A stretch of 64,000 bases of DNA from Eubacteriaceae bacterium (GCA_012522805.1 JAAYJS010000023.1:57976-121975); one strand, 5' to 3'; counted from the first letter of the stretch, positions 1 through 9,071 are shown. Notes: a model not told the origin generated them from the letters alone. A program made the numbers and translations.

Positions 1-226
1 AAAACGCTACAGGCATGCGCAAGTCCCAAATGACAAAATTGCTCACCGCATCAGCTTTCATTACCAAACCCTTTAGTGTTTCGCCTAAGGTAAGGTCTGC
101 ATTGCCGACAAAGAGATTGACGAGTGTACTGACAAGGATCATGATGGATAATCCGACAATCAACAACACTTTTTTATAAGTGAGAGATCTGTAAATGCGT
201 CGCGCTTCTCGGGTCGTGCTATTCAT
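1..226 (-). CDS. FecCD/BtuC-type ABC transporter permease, N-terminal part
   Basis: This gene is cut by the window edge; about 75 codons are visible, starting MNSTTREARRIYRS and followed by a hydrophobic first membrane segment (KKVLLIVGLSIMILVSTLVNLF). The later DLRMPVAF resembles the conserved 'LRLPR' region of FecCD permeases, which carry corrinoids, haem or ferric siderophores across the cytoplasmic membrane. The ATG overlaps the last codons of the binding-protein gene by 8 bp, so the two are translationally coupled. The cobalamin riboswitch ahead of the binding protein makes a corrinoid the most likely substrate; that is inference from regulation, not from this fragment. Confidence 0.8.
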   Translation of the reverse strand, partial: MNSTTREARRIYRSLTYKKVLLIVGLSIMILVSTLVNLFVGNADLTLGETLKGLVMKADAVSNFVIWDLRMPVAF

Positions 227-1373
227 CGAGGGATTCACCTAATTTGTAAAACCAAACGCCGTCTTCATAATCTAGTAACATGAATTTTTCATAGAACTCT
301 TTTAAATTTGCATCCGGGTCCAAATCTTGAAACTCTTCGGGATACAGAATTTTTGCTATTTTTTGTGTCGGATAAAAGGTAAAATAGTTTCTGGCATGAT
401 CGTGGAAGAAGGTATATACGTCTTTATTCTGGACTGCGGAGAGCTTATCCCAGCCTGTGCGTTGAATGTATTGCCCAACGGTATTGTCCATACTTTCCTG
501 TGCCTCTGCCGGTGTGAGATAACCGAGATGTCCTGTTACAAAAATATAATTCGGATCCGTTGTAATCAAATACTCGGGGTCTATTTTGCTCGTTTCACCG
601 ACGTGACCAACCGCAATATTATCGCCGCCGACGTATTGGATGATACTCCCCCATCCGTCTTGAATACCGGTCGAGTCGTATTCGTCCTTGGAGCCGGAAC
701 CTTTTTCCTGATACACCGTGGGTTTTTCGGCTTTATCCGGCAGGTTTTTTTTCGAGACCAATGCAAATTGCTTGTCTAAAAAATCGCTGATCTCTTCTGC
801 TCGCTCTTCTTTGTTAAAGACTTTCCCCAATAGCTTTGTCGCTTCTTGTGGGGCGGAGAATGGATCCTTCGGCATACTCAACATCAAGGTCGGAATGCCC
901 ACTTCTTCTAGTTTCTTTGCAGCTTCCAAGGGTTTTTCGCTGAATCTGCTGGAGGTGTTCACAATAAAAAGGTCGGGTTTCAATGCAATCATCTGCTCCA
1001 CATCATAACCTTGTTTACCGCCTCCTCCGATGACGGGTAAGTCTTGGAGCTTAGGATACCTTTCTCCTTATATTTTTTGAAATTCTTTGAGACTGCCCGA
1101 GGAGCCGACCCCTACAAACATATCCGTAAAGTCTTCGCCGACAACGGCTATGCAAGCTTCCGCCGCGTCCCATTGATTGACGATAACCCGCTTCACCGGG
1201 GTTTTGATGGTCACTTCTCGGTCCATCATATCCGTCAAGGTGATTTCTTTTTCCACCTCATCCGCTGTGTCCGCCGCTTGATCGGTTGTACCGTCACTCC
1301 GGTTGTTCGGCGCACAACTGCATAAAGACAGGATCAGCACACCGATGACCAACCACAAAACCATTCTTTTCAT
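219..1373 (-). pseudogene. BtuF-like ABC substrate-binding lipoprotein with in-frame TAA
   Basis: The two track ORFs (1068-1415 and 219-1001) are one reading frame separated by a single TAA at 1070-1068, codon 102 of about 385. The start chosen is the ATG at 1373, preceded by AAAGGAG; it gives a lipoprotein signal peptide (MKRMVLWLVIGVLILSLCSC). The N-terminal half has the periplasmic-binding-protein entry 'TDMMDREVTIKTPVKRVIV'; the second half continues with 'LPVIGGGG...ALKPDLFIVN', typical of class III (BtuF/FepB-like) binding proteins. Flanking residues read FQKI-stop-GERYPKL, so one base change from a Tyr codon would explain it. Two compensating indels giving YKEKGYPKL are a less simple alternative. 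Cobalamin or a related corrinoid is the likely ligand given the upstream riboswitch. Confidence 0.75.
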
Positions 1374-1400
1374 AAACTTTTCTCCTTTCGATTTTGGGCT

Positions 1401-1427
1401 AAAAAAAGAGCCCACAGCGAAGGCTCA
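1401..1427 (-). terminator. Intrinsic terminator, probable riboswitch expression platform
   Basis: On the minus strand GAGCC...GGGCTC forms a short stem followed by seven T. It lies between the cobalamin riboswitch and the binding-protein Shine-Dalgarno. A second hairpin (GTTAATCAATT...AAATTGATTAAC) sits just upstream and could act as antiterminator partner. The arrangement fits transcriptional OFF control by bound cobalamin. Confidence 0.75.
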
Positions 1428-1499
1428 CGTTTTTGGTTAATCAATTTCAGAGAATTGATTAACGCATCAACTCTGTTTTCATCGCTCGTAAAAACAGAA

Positions 1500-1657
1500 T
1501 TACATCGGTATGGCAAAGTATTCCGACTTAAGAACGATGTTGTGAGACGTTTCATCGGATGAACCGTTGGATCTCAATCGTTCAATTACGGCAGCGGGAC
1601 TGCGTGGGAGTTACACCCAACTTCCTTCGCTTCAACTTGTAATGTGATTTTGAATAC
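1500..1657 (-). promoter_or_regulatory. Cobalamin (B12) riboswitch
   Basis: The minus strand carries the conserved order of the cobalamin aptamer: GAAGCGAAGGAAG, GGTGTAACTCCCACGCAG, TCCCGCTGCCGTAA, a variable arm, then AAGTCGGAATACTTTGCC, which matches the conserved AAGTC.GAATAC.TGCC closing block. It follows a good sigma-A promoter and precedes a terminator and the ABC transporter genes. It should lower transporter expression when cobalamin is plentiful. The 5' boundary is placed at the predicted start site; the 3' boundary is approximate. Confidence 0.85.
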
Positions 1658-1663
1658 CATTTC

Positions 1664-1692
1664 AGTATAGGGTAACCCAGCCATGATGTCAA
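1664..1692 (-). promoter_or_regulatory. Sigma-A promoter for the B12 riboswitch/transporter
   Basis: TTGACA (1692-1687), a 17 bp spacer and TATACT (1669-1664) on the minus strand are a near-consensus housekeeping promoter. The start site is predicted near 1657, giving a leader of roughly 280 nt that holds the riboswitch and terminator. Confidence 0.85.
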
Positions 1693-1699
1693 TTGAAAA

Positions 1700-1873
1700 T
1701 TGAAACTTCTATAATTTTTCATTTCTTAGATTGAAACCGGTGTCGATCTTCTTGTTGAGGCTCTATGGCAACACCCACCTTGCTTTTATGTACCCCGATT
1801 AAGTTGATAGGACCCTAGCGCCACGGATGGACAGGGTTTGGTATCCCATTGATTTAAGGACATGGCACTAAAT
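1700..1873. other. Gene-free 170 bp stretch, possible small RNA
   Basis: No convincing ORF is present. The stretch lies between the thiN terminator and the B12 promoter and is GC-richer than nearby spacers, with runs such as GGCAACACCCACC, GTACCCCG and GGACCC that look RNA-like. A TATAAT at 1710-1715 on the plus strand could start a transcript of about 160-180 nt, the size of 6S RNA, but I cannot fold it into the 6S shape by eye. I leave it unassigned. Confidence 0.25.
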
Positions 1874-1907
1874 AAAAAAAGCCACCGGAGAATTCAATTC
1901 CGGGGCT
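1874..1907 (-). terminator. Intrinsic terminator after thiN
   Basis: On the minus strand AGCCCCGGA...TCCGGTGGCT forms a strong stem followed by seven T. It starts 12 bp after the thiN stop and ends the long yicC-to-thiN operon. Confidence 0.85.
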
Positions 1908-1918
1908 CGTTGGATGCT

Positions 1919-2584
1919 TTACAATACTTTGTTGTGTCCATCTGTGGTTAATACAGCGACCATCAGAACACCTTTTTTAAGGGATATACTCTGTGTGGAT
2001 TCAGAGGTCACATTGCTGATTCCATAGCCGGGATTGCTGAGCCTTAGGGTGGCATCCTTTAAAGGATATTGAAAACCCTCGAGGGTGACGCCCTCGCAAG
2101 CATTGCTGAATGAGAGTATGGAAACGGTGGTTCCTATTGGCAAATTCAAATGCAGCTCTTGATCTACGAGGGTGATGCATTGCTCCGAGTTGATGATGGT
2201 CGCCGGTATTTGCTTTGCCAGTAATTCGTTCAACAAAAGTAAATTGCCGTAACTATGGTCAAAGCGCGATCCCACACCGCCATAGACATCGATGGCCGTA
2301 GCACCCATTTTCAAGGCGGCGGTAACTGCCAATTGTGTGTCGGTTTCATCTTTTTCCGGCGAATATTCCAAAATTTCCACACCCCTTTGCATATAATCGG
2401 CTTTCGTATGGGGATCGATGGAATCCAAATCGCCGATGATCAGATCCGGACGGTACCCGATGTGGTGCAAAAAATCCGAACCACCGTCGACGCCGATCAC
2501 ACGGTCGTAGATCCTATTTTTAAATGTCTCTTGAATTTCATTTTTTTTACCGTAATGACCATTTGCAAAAATGGCTACTCTCAT
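1919..2584 (-). CDS. thiN: Thiamine pyrophosphokinase
   Basis: The 221-residue product transfers pyrophosphate from ATP to thiamine to make thiamine diphosphate in the cytoplasm. Visible family features are the start 'VAIFANG', 'GVDGGSDFL', the 'DLIIGDLDSI' catalytic motif, 'SPEKDETDTQLA' and 'GGVGSRFDHSYGN'. The start is the ATG at 2584, which overlaps the rsgA stop (TGATG); the track ORF begins 40 codons earlier inside rsgA and lacks family similarity there. The rsgA-thiN pairing is normal in Firmicutes, but the usual rpe gene between them is missing. It is the last gene before a terminator. Confidence 0.92.
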   Translation of the reverse strand: MRVAIFANGHYGKKNEIQETFKNRIYDRVIGVDGGSDFLHHIGYRPDLIIGDLDSIDPHTKADYMQRGVEILEYSPEKDETDTQLAVTAALKMGATAIDVYGGVGSRFDHSYGNLLLLNELLAKQIPATIINSEQCITLVDQELHLNLPIGTTVSILSFSNACEGVTLEGFQYPLKDATLRLSNPGYGISNVTSESTQSISLKKGVLMVAVLTTDGHNKVL

Positions 2585-3471
2585 CAGTATTTGTTCTCCG
2601 TTTTTTCCAGCAGTTGAAGGTAGAATTTGTAGCGTTGTGGCGATATTTCTTTTCTTTCCAATTGCTTTTTGATGGCACAATTCGGTTCGTTTAAGTGAAC
2701 ACAATCATTGAATTTACACCCTGCATTATCAAATTCTCTAAAATAATATTTTAAAGTTTCCCTTTCGATATTTTCCCCTAATTCTATGGAGGTAAATCCC
2801 GGTGTATCCACAATGGCACCACCCGCTTCCAAGGGGACCAGCTCCACATGTCGGGTCGTATGACGTCCGCGCAACACTTTTTTGCTGATTTCTCCAATTT
2901 CCATTTGTGCTTCGGGAATCATGGCATTGATCAAAGTCGATTTGCCCGTTCCGGAGGGGCCTGCCAGAAACGATGTTTTGCCGATCAGGCGCTCTCTAAT
3001 CTCGTGGATCATCCGATCCCGTTCTTCATCAAACCCCACGATGTACATGGGATAGTCCGTAGCATACAAATAGTCTTGAATGTTTGAAAGGGCTTTTTCC
3101 CCTGCTAGATCGGATTTTGTGAAGCAGAGAATCACCTCTACCTTATTGTATTCGCATTGCACTAAAAGTTTTGTCATAACGCCAAAATTTGGTGGCGGGT
3201 TGTTCATAGAGAAGACCAACACAGCTGTATCCACATTGGCAACCGGCGGGCGCAAAAAATAATTACGCCTCTCCTTGATCTCTTCAATAACGTAGTGACC
3301 GTCATCTTCTTGGTTGACGATCACATGGTCTCCGATAGCCGGCGTAATGTTTTTTAATCGCAATAATCCTCTTAAAGAGCATCGAATGGTTTCACCGGTA
3401 TCGGTAGATTTTACATCATAAAATCCACCGATTCCTTTTATAATAAATCCTTCTATCTTTTCTTTATTCAT
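2584..3471 (-). CDS. rsgA: Ribosome small-subunit-dependent GTPase A
   Basis: This circularly permuted GTPase helps the late maturation of the 30S subunit. The order OB-fold, G4 'CFTKSDL' (about 120), P-loop 'GPSGTGKST' (about 170), G3 'DTPGFTS' (about 222) and a zinc knuckle 'CKFNDCVHLNEPNC' near residue 255 is diagnostic. At 295 residues it has the usual length. It overlaps thiN at its stop and lies 14 bp after prkC, so all three are one transcription unit. Confidence 0.95.
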   Translation of the reverse strand: MNKEKIEGFIIKGIGGFYDVKSTDTGETIRCSLRGLLRLKNITPAIGDHVIVNQEDDGHYVIEEIKERRNYFLRPPVANVDTAVLVFSMNNPPPNFGVMTKLLVQCEYNKVEVILCFTKSDLAGEKALSNIQDYLYATDYPMYIVGFDEERDRMIHEIRERLIGKTSFLAGPSGTGKSTLINAMIPEAQMEIGEISKKVLRGRHTTRHVELVPLEAGGAIVDTPGFTSIELGENIERETLKYYFREFDNAGCKFNDCVHLNEPNCAIKKQLERKEISPQRYKFYLQLLEKTENKY

Positions 3472-3485
3472 CGTTCACCGTTCTA

Positions 3486-5270
3486 TTAAGTTTCCTCTCC
3501 CGGCGTATGAGGTGGTTCCGGTTGGGCAGGTGTTGGGGGGTCCGTTTTATCATCTTTAAAAAACGGATCGGTTTTCTTAGGTTTTCCGGTAGAGACGACA
3601 AAGTTAACGGCGGTACGACTTTCAATTTCCGTACCCTCTGCGGGGCTTTGTGAAATGACCAAACCCGCAGCGTAAAAATCGCTTTCTGCAGTCGTAATGG
3701 TCCCTACGGTTAAGCCGTTGTTGCTGATGCGTGCCCGAGCATCGGCTTCGGTTAAACCGACAATACCCGGAACAACCACTAAGTCCTTGCCCTTGGAAAT
3801 AAACAAAGTGACCTTGGTCCCCTCCGGTACGGAGGTACCCACGGATGGGCTGATGCCGTAAGCCATGCCCGACTCAACTTCGCTGTTGTGTTCTCGTTCA
3901 ATTTTTTCTATCATCAAATGGGCATTTTCTATGATACGTATCGCCTCGTCCTCTTTATAGCCGCGTACATCGGGAACTTCAACATTTTTAACACCCTTGG
4001 AAACGGTAACCCGAACGCTTTTACCCTTGGTGGTTTCCTTACCGGCCTCCGGGTTCTGACTGATAATATGTCCCGCTTGGATATTGGCATCGTTGACTTC
4101 CTTTTCAACTTCCAAGACTAATCCCAAGTCGGTGATTTCTTTTTGCGCTTCTTCCAAGCTTTTGTTATTTAAATCCGGTATGACAATGCGCTTTAAAAAG
4201 ACGGTGTTGATCAGAATGCCCGTGAGAACTGCCAAAACGGCAAGGCCAAAAACAAAACCTAAAATATTGTTTCTACGCTTTTTGCGCTTCGCTTGGATAA
4301 AATCCTGATCCAAAGTGTCGTCGTAATCCGGTTCGTACATGGGGTGGTCGGCGGCGGTGGTAACGGTAAAGACACCGTTGCCGGCGCCGACAGCATTTTG
4401 TGCACCGTCCTGTGCTAATACCACAGCCGATGCACCGAGGACTTCAGCGTTGACATCTTCTTTAATTCTTGTTAAATCCTCAATGAGCTCTTCCATGCTT
4501 TGGTAGCGATCATCGGGCTTTTTTTGTGTCAATTTCACGACGACCTCGTTAACTGAGTTCGGTATTTCAGGACGCAACTCCTGAGGGGGTACCAACTTGT
4601 CTTGAATATGCTTGATGGCAATGGTCACGGTGCTTTCTTCATCGAAGGGCAGCTCGCCCGTCAGAAGTTCGTAAAACATAATGCCTAAGGAATACAAGTC
4701 GGAACGCTCGTCAACAAAGGAACCTCGCGCTTGCTCCGGCGATATATAGTGTACCGAGCCCATGGTTTGATTGGTCATGGTAACGGTGGAGCTGGTAATG
4801 GCCCGTGCGATACCGAAATCTGCCACCTTGGGGGTATTGTCCTTTGTCAGCAAGATATTGTGGGGTTTGATATCTCGATGAATGATTTTATTTTCATGGG
4901 CACAACTCAAGGCTTCCGCTATGAGTACGATAAAATCGATGGCTTCTAAATAATCCAAATGTCCTTTTTTGTTCAGGTATTGTTTTAATGTGATGCCATC
5001 CACATATTCCATGATAATAAAATAGATGTCTTCCTCTACCCCAACGTCATAAATAGAAACGATGTTGGGATGGGTTAAGCCAGCGGCCGCTTGGGATTCC
5101 CTATCAAATTTTTTGATAAATTGTTCGTTTTCCGTGTACTCTTCTCTTAAAACTTTAATGGCTACATAGCGGTTCAGCTTGGTATCCAACGCTTTGTACA
5201 CATAAGCCATGCCGCCTCGCCCGATCAATTCCAGAATCTCGTAACGGTCGTTCAATACTTTATTGATCAT
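3486..5270 (-). CDS. prkC: PASTA-domain Ser/Thr protein kinase
   Basis: This membrane kinase senses peptidoglycan fragments and phosphorylates cell-wall and translation targets. The N-terminal kinase domain shows 'GRGGMAYVY', 'VAIKVL', 'HRDIKPHN', 'DFGIA' and 'SPEQARG'. A single membrane span (NNILGFVFGLAVLAVLTGILI, about residue 340) is followed by three outside PASTA repeats, each ending in a 'VTVSKG/LFISKG/VVSTG' strand, and a proline-rich tail. The ATG at 5270 is preferred because it follows AAAGGGG and overlaps the phosphatase end by 11 bp; the track start is 11 codons earlier. Pairing with prpC is conserved in Firmicutes. Confidence 0.95.
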   Translation of the reverse strand: MINKVLNDRYEILELIGRGGMAYVYKALDTKLNRYVAIKVLREEYTENEQFIKKFDRESQAAAGLTHPNIVSIYDVGVEEDIYFIIMEYVDGITLKQYLNKKGHLDYLEAIDFIVLIAEALSCAHENKIIHRDIKPHNILLTKDNTPKVADFGIARAITSSTVTMTNQTMGSVHYISPEQARGSFVDERSDLYSLGIMFYELLTGELPFDEESTVTIAIKHIQDKLVPPQELRPEIPNSVNEVVVKLTQKKPDDRYQSMEELIEDLTRIKEDVNAEVLGASAVVLAQDGAQNAVGAGNGVFTVTTAADHPMYEPDYDDTLDQDFIQAKRKKRRNNILGFVFGLAVLAVLTGILINTVFLKRIVIPDLNNKSLEEAQKEITDLGLVLEVEKEVNDANIQAGHIISQNPEAGKETTKGKSVRVTVSKGVKNVEVPDVRGYKEDEAIRIIENAHLMIEKIEREHNSEVESGMAYGISPSVGTSVPEGTKVTLFISKGKDLVVVPGIVGLTEADARARISNNGLTVGTITTAESDFYAAGLVISQSPAEGTEIESRTAVNFVVSTGKPKKTDPFFKDDKTDPPTPAQPEPPHTPGEET

Positions 5271-6006
5271 CGGTGCTTGCCCCTTTCTCTGTAAACAATA
5301 CAACGGTAATATTGTCCGTACCGCCGTTATCGTTTGCTTCGTTGATGAGGTTTTTTGCCGACACTTCTAAGTCATCTTGATCAATCAGCTCTTGAATTCG
5401 TTTTTCCAAGACCATATTGTATAAACCGTCGGTACAAAGCATAATCGTATCCTCAGCTTGGAGTGTGTATCGATAATAGTCTGTTCGGATTTTTTTGTCT
5501 GTTCCCAAAGCCCGAGTAATCACATTTTTTTGCGGATGCATCAATGCTTCTTGATTGGAAATGCGTCCTTCGTCCATCAAAACTTGTACCAAGGAATGGT
5601 CTTTCGTCAACTGTTCGATATCCTTTTCAGTGACGCGATACGCTCTGCTGTCTCCTATATGGACCAAGCACATATCTTGTCCACAAACAATTGCCATGGT
5701 TAAGGTCGTCGCCATTCCGGCAAGCTCTTGATTGGTATCGGCATATGCCAGCATCTCAGCATTCATTTCCGAGACAAAGTCCTGTAATTCCTCTTGAGAA
5801 AATAAATCCTCCATCTTGCAGGCGTTTTGTTTGATGTAATCGACAGCCATGTTGCTGGCGACATCGCCTGAACGATGTCCGCCAAGCCCGTCGGCCACTG
5901 CAAAAATATAATATTCTTGATTGTGGCATTCAATGGTTGCCGCAAGACAGGCATCTTGATTAATTTTTCTTTGTATTCCCACATGGGAGGAATAAGCACA
6001 ATTCAT
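5260..6006 (-). CDS. prpC: PP2C-type Ser/Thr phosphatase
   Basis: The 248-residue phosphatase reverses PrkC phosphorylation. Metal-binding motifs of the bacterial PP2C family are present: 'SHVGIQRKINQDAC', 'FAVADGLGGHRSGDVAS', 'VHIGDSRAYRV', 'KDHSLVQ', 'LCTDGLYNMV' and the final 'GGTDNITVVL'. The stop overlaps the prkC start, which couples kinase and phosphatase translation. Confidence 0.95.
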   Translation of the reverse strand: MNCAYSSHVGIQRKINQDACLAATIECHNQEYYIFAVADGLGGHRSGDVASNMAVDYIKQNACKMEDLFSQEELQDFVSEMNAEMLAYADTNQELAGMATTLTMAIVCGQDMCLVHIGDSRAYRVTEKDIEQLTKDHSLVQVLMDEGRISNQEALMHPQKNVITRALGTDKKIRTDYYRYTLQAEDTIMLCTDGLYNMVLEKRIQELIDQDDLEVSAKNLINEANDNGGTDNITVVLFTEKGASTDDQ

Positions 6007-6013
6007 CGGAGAG

Positions 6014-7036
6014 TCACCTCGTTAACACTTTGTGTCGCAATTGTCCACAAGCCGCATCGATATTTTTACCTATAATTCTTCTAATTGTACAGTTTAATCC
6101 GTGTCTTTTCAACTCAAGGGCAAATTTTTTTACATTTGGACTCGATTTGTATACACTTTCCTCTATGGGATTGAGGGGAATGAGATTGATATGTACAGGA
6201 ATTCTTCGATGAATAGCCGCTAAAGCTCGGACTTCTCGAAGACTGTCGTTGGTACCTTCCATGAGGGCGTACTCAAAGGTAATGCGCCTGCCGGTTTTCT
6301 CAAAATAATAGCGACAGGCCTCTACCAAGTCGTCGACGGAATAGGTTTTTGCAATGGGCATCAGTTTCTGTCGCTCACTGTCGATGGGGTGATGCAGAGA
6401 TACGGCTAAATTAATTTGCAGATTTTCTTCTGCTAAGGCACGGATTTGAGGTACCAAGCCGGAGGTCGACAAGGTGATATGTCGCTGCCCAATGCCCCAT
6501 GCGTTGTTGAGAAGATCGATAAATTGCAAAACATTGTCGTAGTTATCTAAGGGTTCTCCAATGCCCATCATCACCACATTGGAGATGCGCTCGCCGGAGG
6601 CTTCTTCCGCCAATGCAACTTGAGACAGCATTTCACCGGGTGTTAAGTTGCGCACCAATCCCTTTTTCGTTGAAGCGCAAAACTCACAACCCATGCGACA
6701 GCCCACTTGGGTGGAAATACAAAGACTCATGCCGTGATGATAATCCATCAGAACGCTCTCCACGGTTTGACCGTCTTCAAATTCTATTAAAAACTTGGAG
6801 GTCCCGTCATCGCTTTGCTGTTGCAGGATGCGGCCTGTATGAATATAAAAGTCTTTTTTTAAACGCTCCTTAAAATCCTTGGATAAACCTTTGATCCGGG
6901 AGATATCTTTTACTTTTTGTCGATACAAACCCTCGTAAAGCTGTTGGCCTCTAAACTTTTTTTCTCCAACATCGAGGGCTAATTGTTGGAGCTCCTTCAG
7001 AGTCCAACCGAAAATATTTTTTCTTTCTAAAGCCAT
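6014..7036 (-). CDS. rlmN: Dual-specificity 23S rRNA/tRNA m2A methyltransferase
   Basis: This radical SAM enzyme methylates C2 of A2503 in 23S rRNA and A37 in some tRNAs. The CX3CX2C cluster motif is seen as 'CRMGCEFCAST' near residue 115, with 'GIGEPLDNYDNV' (the glycine-rich SAM motif) and a conserved 'CTIRRIIGKNIDAACGQLR' tail that carries the catalytic cysteine. Length (340) is normal. It abuts rsmB with no gap and prpC follows after 7 bp. Confidence 0.95.
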   Translation of the reverse strand: MALERKNIFGWTLKELQQLALDVGEKKFRGQQLYEGLYRQKVKDISRIKGLSKDFKERLKKDFYIHTGRILQQQSDDGTSKFLIEFEDGQTVESVLMDYHHGMSLCISTQVGCRMGCEFCASTKKGLVRNLTPGEMLSQVALAEEASGERISNVVMMGIGEPLDNYDNVLQFIDLLNNAWGIGQRHITLSTSGLVPQIRALAEENLQINLAVSLHHPIDSERQKLMPIAKTYSVDDLVEACRYYFEKTGRRITFEYALMEGTNDSLREVRALAAIHRRIPVHINLIPLNPIEESVYKSSPNVKKFALELKRHGLNCTIRRIIGKNIDAACGQLRHKVLTR

Positions 7037-8368
7037 TTAATGACCTCTATCCTTTTTCTGTAACTTACAAAGATAAAAACAATCGCTACCCCTTTCTTTC
7101 GGACAATAATAATGGTTGTCCAAATAGGGCGGTAGCTCGACCATGGCCAGTTCCGGGTGTTTTTCCATTATTTTAACTATTTGTTCTTCGTTTTCCGCAG
7201 GGTTGACGGTACAAGTGCTGTACAATAAAAAACCTCCGGGTTTTAAAACCTTGAAGGCGTTCTCCAATAAGGCAGCTTGTAGGGGCAGCAATTCCGAAAT
7301 GGCATTGGGGTCTGTTCGGTAGCGTATTTCCGGTTTCCTGCCGATGACCCCTAAACCGGAGCAGGGTGCATCCAACAAGACTTTATCGTAAAGCTCAAAT
7401 TCTGAGGGATTGTGGAGCCGCCCGTCCACCTGTTGGATTTGTATGTTGGTGAAACCCATGCGTTGGGCCGTACTGCGAATGAATTCTAAGCGGTGATCGT
7501 AAAGATCTCTGGCGACGATGGTGCCGGTGTTGGCCATGGCTTGTGCCAGATGGGTTGTCTTGCCACCGGGAGCGGCACACATATCCAAAATGCATTCCCC
7601 TTTTTGGGGTGCTAACCAATGGCCCGCCAACATAGCCCCTTCGTCCTGAATGGTAAAATGACCTTGGCGATAGGATTCGGTGTCGGTGATCAACAGCTCT
7701 TCCGGAATATCCTCCACATACAGCGCCTCTTCTGCCACCGTTCCCTTGGATATCTCAAAGCCTTGTGCCATCAAATCAGCCATGAGGCCATCCGGCGAGG
7801 TCTTCAATGTATTGGTTCGCAGGGTTAAGGGCGGCACGCGGTTGAGCCTTGAAAATAAAATTTCCACTTGCTCTTTCGAATAGACTTGTAAATATTTTTC
7901 CGTAATCCAATGTGGGACGGAATGGTTTAAAGCAAATTTTTCGTCGGAATCGGAAAGTTTTTCTATTTCCTTTTCCGGTGTGGTCTCCTGGTGCAAAAGC
8001 CCACGAAGAACCCCGTTAACAAACCCCCGTAGGGCCGGTTTAAATTTCTGGGCGGTTTTAACCGCTTCGTTGACTGCGGCATAAGCCGGCACGCGGTCTA
8101 AATAGTAAATTTGAAACAGGGCGATGCGTAAAATGACCAATGCCTCTGCATCCAGCTTTTTCATCGGCCTGTTGATACCCCGTGAGATCATCAGGTCCAG
8201 AGCCATTTGATTTTGCAAAACACCGTAGACCAGCGCCGTAAACAAGCGGGCGTCTTTTTCGGTCATGGATTGTTCATTGAGGCTTTTTTGCACCTCTTCA
8301 TTGGAAAAGGCCTTGCCTCCATTGATGGCCAGCAAGACCTTATAAGCTTTTCTTCTTGGATTTTCCAT
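7037..8368 (-). CDS. rsmB: 16S rRNA m5C967 methyltransferase
   Basis: The 443-residue enzyme methylates C967 of 16S rRNA. An N-terminal NusB-like RNA-binding domain (1-140) is followed by a SAM methyltransferase with 'DMCAAPGGKTTHLA', 'DAPCSGLGVIGRKPEIRYR' holding one catalytic Cys, and 'YSTCTVNPAENE' holding the other. It overlaps the upstream yugP stop by one base. Confidence 0.95.
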   Translation of the reverse strand: MENPRRKAYKVLLAINGGKAFSNEEVQKSLNEQSMTEKDARLFTALVYGVLQNQMALDLMISRGINRPMKKLDAEALVILRIALFQIYYLDRVPAYAAVNEAVKTAQKFKPALRGFVNGVLRGLLHQETTPEKEIEKLSDSDEKFALNHSVPHWITEKYLQVYSKEQVEILFSRLNRVPPLTLRTNTLKTSPDGLMADLMAQGFEISKGTVAEEALYVEDIPEELLITDTESYRQGHFTIQDEGAMLAGHWLAPQKGECILDMCAAPGGKTTHLAQAMANTGTIVARDLYDHRLEFIRSTAQRMGFTNIQIQQVDGRLHNPSEFELYDKVLLDAPCSGLGVIGRKPEIRYRTDPNAISELLPLQAALLENAFKVLKPGGFLLYSTCTVNPAENEEQIVKIMEKHPELAMVELPPYLDNHYYCPKERGSDCFYLCKLQKKDRGH

Positions 8369-9060
8369 TAGCGTCTACTGTTTCTCAAAGCAATCAAACG
8401 TACCAAGTTTAACAACGCCGTAACCATCGAGGCGACATAGGTCAGTGCAGCTGCGGACAAAACCTTTTGAACGCCGCGGTTTTCCTCTGAGGTGACGATG
8501 TAATTTTGCTCTAGGACATTCAGCGCCCGGGAGGATGCGTTGAATTCGACCGGCAGGGTGATGACGTAAAATGCAAATGCGACGATGAATAATAAAATGC
8601 CCAAATTCATCAAGGTCATTCCTATATTGCTGTTACCCATAAAGAGACCGATTAAAAATAATGGCCACGAAGCGGTGGAAGCAATATTGCTGATGGGAAC
8701 GATGAAATTTCTAAAGCGCAGGGGTGCATAACCGCTGGCATCTTGTAAGGCATGGCCGGTTTCGTGAGCTGCAATACCCACCGCCGCAATGCTGTTGTTG
8801 TTGGCCACACCTTGGGATAAACGCAATATTTTAGTGCGCGGATCGTAGTGATCTGTCAACTCCCCGGCCACTTGTTCCACCCGAACGTGGTGTAAGCCGT
8901 AGGCATCCAAAATTTGTCGAGCTGCTTGTGTGCCCGTCAGGCCGTTTTGTGTTCTGACCTGAGAGTATTTATTATAAGCCGATTTGACCTTTGCTTGAGC
9001 AAATGCGGCCAAAATCATGCCGGGTATTAAGAGTATAAAGGTCCAATCATAAAAAAACAT
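8368..9060 (-). CDS. yugP: YugP-type membrane zinc metallopeptidase
   Basis: The product is a 230-residue membrane protein with a zinc-peptidase HExxH motif seen as 'AAHETGHALQ' near residue 100. Hydrophobic segments lie at the N-terminus, around 125-140, 145-170 and at the C-terminus. Members of this family (Zn_peptidase_2) commonly sit between fmt and rsmB in clostridia, as here. The substrate is unknown; a quality-control or cell-envelope role is only a guess. Confidence 0.85.
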   Translation of the reverse strand: MFFYDWTFILLIPGMILAAFAQAKVKSAYNKYSQVRTQNGLTGTQAARQILDAYGLHHVRVEQVAGELTDHYDPRTKILRLSQGVANNNSIAAVGIAAHETGHALQDASGYAPLRFRNFIVPISNIASTASWPLFLIGLFMGNSNIGMTLMNLGILLFIVAFAFYVITLPVEFNASSRALNVLEQNYIVTSEENRGVQKVLSAAALTYVASMVTALLNLVRLIALRNSRR

Positions 9061-9071
9061 ATGCTTTCTCC

